Source of the DNA: Diphasiastrum complanatum
Lineage: Eukaryota > Streptophyta > Lycopodiopsida > Lycopodiales > Lycopodiaceae
Direction of reading: 5' to 3'
Assembly: GCA_029204225.1 (NCBI GenBank)
Contig: CM055095.1
Coordinates: 47,380,510 to 47,444,509, forward strand
DNA: 64,000 nucleotides
Positions within the stretch are counted from its first letter, which is position 1, and every line of letters starts with the position of its first letter. The notes below the pieces were generated by a model. It was not told the DNA's origin. It was given only the letters and a program-made list of their open reading frames with translations, and searched no databases. The translations under genes and the position numbers were made by a program. This document shows positions 59,501 through 64,000 of the stretch, piece by piece.

Positions 59501-61152
59501 TAATCTTAGCATTGTCTCCAACTGGATAGTTTCCAAACATGAAGGAATATTTATTTATTTTTCCTTGGGAGCTTATTTCCACAAATTTAGGAACAACTTT
59601 GTTAAGCTTCCACATTGAACATGTCTTACCTTGAAAAGATTGATGAGCTTTAACTACCCACACATATTTATCCAATCTAAAGTAGTACCTCTAGTGCCTT
59701 TGAGCACACATCAAATACCTTAGACTATAGAAAACTTGGAGAACTTTACAACAAAAACAATAGAGGCCATAAGTCATCACCCTTTTCGCATCTTGAACAT
59801 CAAAAAACTCAAAATGATGGTAATTGTTTGCCAGAGCCATAGTCTCCCAAGAAGTGCCATAAATATTCCACTCACTAACATATTACATGTGGAGAATCTC
59901 GTGGAATATGTTAGTCCCATAAAATAAGCCATCACCAAGCTATTCACTATATCTTTTGAGTGTCTCTCAATAAGATAACGATGAATCCCAAAAACTATGT
60001 TTCAACAAGCTTTCAAAAATAGCACAAAGTGAAATCATCTCAAAATTACTAGCAAAAGAAGAGAAAGACTAAATGCATATCTAAGTGGATAGTTCAAACA
60101 TTGTAACAAGAACTATCAGATGAACCAAAAGTGAACAACAAGGCATGCACACTCAATACTCTTAAAATAACTAATATAACTCTAGCATACATAAAAAATT
60201 CGGGCCAACCTTTTCGCTTGATAAACCTTGCACTACATCTCCTTATAAAATATTAATTTTGGTTCAAACCCCCACAACCAACAATCCTCCTGCAAGAGTT
60301 GCCATATGCACCACACTCCTAGGGCTTTGAAGCCCTCTTCTACAATGGCCCCTCACTTGGCAAAATAGTTTTTGACTAACTATATGGAGGATGTATTGAT
60401 GTTGGACCATTAAGCTATATTATTATGTAGCTTAGTTGTAGGCCAATGTGTTTTTTATAAATATAGTTAACAATGGACCTTTGGTAAACCACAAATTTAG
60501 ACTAGTAACATGAAAACCTTGTATTGGCATTTGGTAAACTAGACTAAATAGTGGTTCCAAATCAACAAATGTTGTGGATTATTGGTATGACAATTTTCAA
60601 GAGTGGTATGTCAGCAACAAGTGCATTTTAAGTCATATTCTAGAAGAGTCAATAATATGAATATTTTGTGGTGATTATGCATGATCTCTAGTTGAATACA
60701 CCTCTATATTTATTGCTAAATTTAGAGGTTTTGTAAATTCAATGTGGATCATTTCATGTGATTTAATTTTATCATTCCAAAACTCCAACTAGGTTTTTAT
60801 GGACTCAAATGGGTTAATTTCTATAGCAAATACTAATTGTTAAATCATTTCTAAGGGCTATAACAATTCTGAGAATGATTATCCTTTTTGAGCATAGTAT
60901 TTTGTTGAAAAAAATTTGCACCTTACTTTTGAATCTGTAAGACCCACTAGAAACAGTAAGACTTAGTGGCTTCTAACTTGTTTGCAGTTGGAAGCAGTTG
61001 GTATGTTTCATTTACCCACGGAGGTGGTTGCTGGAGCTTTTAACCAATCCCAAGACTTTGTAAATAAGATAAACCAAACCATGTACGCATTTGGAAATCA
61101 TCTTGTAAGAAGTGAAGTAGATGGTTGTGTTCCAGGTCGATTAAGGCTTTAG
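54847..61152 (+). CDS. Germin-like protein GLP-E, four exons, long last intron
   Basis: Exons 54847-55067, 55289-55425, 55553-55689 and 60988-61152 join in frame to 219 residues. Donors are GTGAGT, GTACGT and GTATGG; acceptors end GAAG, TGCAG and TTTGCAG. The signal peptide precedes ADPDP. Box 1 is [10 protein letters not shown] with both metal-binding His and the Glu; box 2 is [10 protein letters not shown]. So this member has the full ligand set (two His and Glu in box 1, His in box 2), unlike its inverted partner GLP-A. Germin N-terminal Cys are missing; Cys are in APCG, TCFPRG and DGCVPGR. I chose the ATG at 54847 over the in-frame GTG at 54841. Intron 3 is 5,298 bp and contains a (CT)n tract and duplicated DNA. 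Without splicing, the frame would close after ten codons (from 55687), before the C-terminal helices. Confidence 0.9.
56491..56561. repeat. (CT)35 microsatellite in GLP-E intron 3
   Basis: 71 nt. The DNA immediately to its right (CAGTGGGGGACCACC onward) is also found to the right of the (CT)n at 62568-62683, while the left flanks differ. Confidence 0.95.
56562..57330 (+). repeat. Duplicated segment, copy 1 (with 62684-63610)
   Basis: Starts exactly at the right edge of a (CT)n tract. Shared landmarks include TTTATGATTCATGAAACTTT, GAGGGCTACGTATTTTTT and GATGAGCCCCAGGTGCA. Copy 2 has an insertion of about 170 bp around 63080-63240. No coding frame. Confidence 0.85.
57331..60400. other. Middle of GLP-E intron 3
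   Basis: No gene recognised. A 64-codon frame (57774-57968, plus) has no known domain. Around 58120-59150 the base composition changes and three imperfect repeats of about 38 bp (GTTCGTGGACATTTTCGCTT-like) occur at 58965-59085; this may be an inserted retroelement piece, but no LTR pair is visible. From about 60543 the sequence matches the intron-3 part of the 6130-8838 units in inverted orientation. Confidence 0.45.
58965..59085. repeat. Three imperfect ~38-bp tandem repeats
   Basis: Units share TTCGTG, ACATTTTC and CTTCGTGTCTTTT. On the minus strand they give repeated KTRSENV-type words, but this is a repeat effect, not evidence of a gene. Confidence 0.6.
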
Positions 61153-62050
61153 TGATTTCTACTCTTGAACTAGTTGAGTTTTCTAGAGTCTACCCTAAAA
61201 TTTGTGTCCCAAATAAATGCACTTATCTAAGCATGATAAGGAAACAAAGTTACTATTCTCATTATGTTTCTCTTTGATTTGAGTGACAAATATTGATCTC
61301 CAACCCTATTTTTATGGTGAGGTGCACCTTAGTTTAAATTGCAAAGGTTTGAATTGATTAAACATGTCCAGTAAAAACAAATGAGTATTTTTGTCTCTTG
61401 TATGCCCTTTTTGTGAATCTCATTTAGTTGACTTCCAAGCCATACTAATCGGAGGACACAATCAAGTCATTACTAGCCATTTAAGACTTTGGTTGAGCTC
61501 TCTCTCACAAGTACTCTTGCAACAACTTGAAGGGACGTTTATCGGCTGAAAGTGATAAGTTTAACCGTTACTCATGATACATGTAGTTTCTAAATATAAA
61601 ATTCTCATTTGAAACTTTTGTCTAAATATTTTTAGGCAGGTCAAATTTAGTGAGTTTCTAGATAGTAGTGGTATTAATCATGGCATTATAAAAAATAGCA
61701 GTGCAATTCAAATCTATTGATTAGTTATTGAAGATAGAAGTAGCCACTACTATGAAAATGAATAATTGAAACATCTGAAAGTAAGTTTCTCAACCATATT
61801 GTTTCTTTTTTAGCAAGGCCAGTAATAAAACGGAAAAATATCACAAAAATAGCCAAAATCCTTAATCTGTATGAAACTAGTAAGGACGGCTAAAACAAAA
61901 ATGTTATTATTGCCCTCCAAAGCAATCTAATAATAGTGAAGAATGTCGGAGGTTGAGAGGGGGAGAGTCAAGATTGGCAAAAAAATTAATAGAAAACTAA
62001 TCTAATAACAATAAAAAATTAAAGGAAGGTTACTATCTAAAGCATTGGAA
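61153..62050. other. 3' flank of GLP-E
   Basis: The first ~300 bp correspond to the flank of orphan exon B (5455-5818, inverted), so they are likely 3' untranslated and downstream DNA. The remainder shows nothing identifiable. Confidence 0.5.
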
Positions 62051-62054
62051 AATT

Positions 62055-63610
<1,556 letters not shown>

Positions 63611-64000
63611 GGTTAGTCATTAGAGGAGTTCTCAATATCAAAAAGACCCTTTATAAAGATACTTTTATTTTTTTTCTTTAGTTTCGACTGTCACCAAGCC
63701 CAATCAAAATGCACAGATTTGAAATCTACGTAACGTAGTTCAAATTAACTAAAAAATAAAAATGCAATATATAAAACTTTGAAATTTGTGTCCGGGCAGC
63801 ATGGACGTATCCCATTGGTTTCTTCTTCCTGCCCGACACGTGCTAATCTGCCCGACGTCAATACCTCAAGTTAAATTTACTTGACTATGCTGGTTAGTAT
63901 AATGAAATTTTCTAACTATACTAGTTACAGTTATAGAAATATAGTATGTACAGTTACATAAAATATGGTATATGCAGTAACTGAGACTATGTTGGCATTC
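63611..64000. other. No identifiable feature
   Basis: AT-rich right end of the window. No frame or repeat recognised apart from a weak GTTACA(T/G)-type repetition at 63915-63975. Confidence 0.5.

Overview
This is a nuclear genome segment from a land plant. It contains spliced genes with GT-AG introns, germin-like protein genes, a plant-type DNA-3-methyladenine glycosylase I gene, Copia and Gypsy LTR retrotransposon remnants, and long (CT)n/(GA)n microsatellites. The four-exon germin genes and the chromovirus would fit a seed-free plant, but the lineage cannot be fixed from the sequence alone.

Two kinds of host gene are present. The first is a germin-like protein (GLP) cluster split between the window ends. 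GLP-A (minus, exons 1-3 at 421-1265, last exon off the left edge), an orphan last exon B (minus, 5819-5983), GLP-C (minus, 12456-13691), GLP-D (minus, 50575-51813) and GLP-E (plus, 54847-61152, with a 5.3 kb last intron) fall into two subfamilies, A/B/E and C/D. A and E with their upstream DNA form the arms of a large imperfect inverted repeat (about 180-3490 against 52190-55945). C and D are same-strand duplicates. The second host gene is a five-exon DNA-3-methyladenine glycosylase I gene (plus, 31691-45048) whose first intron is 11.7 kb long.

That intron holds a nested insertion. A Copia element (33313-42301, perfect GTTAG target duplication) carries a younger Gypsy chromovirus inserted into its reverse-transcriptase/RNase H region (35626-40312, minus strand, perfect CTGAC target duplication, LTRs differing at 4 of 362 sites). 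The chromovirus has lost its integrase by an internal deletion. Further retroelement debris fills 9.7-12.1 kb, 13.7-15.6 kb, 15.8-25.7 kb (including a Copia element at 21061-24296), 25.7-27.4 kb and 27.9-30.3 kb. No element in the window looks autonomous.

The most unusual features are structural. (CT)n tracts sit exactly at the junctions of rearranged GLP segments, including a tandem triplication (6130-8838) in which GLP intron-3 DNA is fused through the microsatellite to GLP promoter DNA. A module of about 70 bp with GATAACATT inverted ends recurs in every A/E-type promoter. Two perfect hairpins (56-bp arms at 9464-9589, 47-bp arms at 18194-18299) share the same short-loop fold-back geometry. 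In each GLP pair one member has Gln in place of the first metal-binding His. Stretches 18.6-19.4, 27.4-27.9, 30.3-31.0, 45.1-50.2 and 63.6-64.0 kb contain nothing I can identify.
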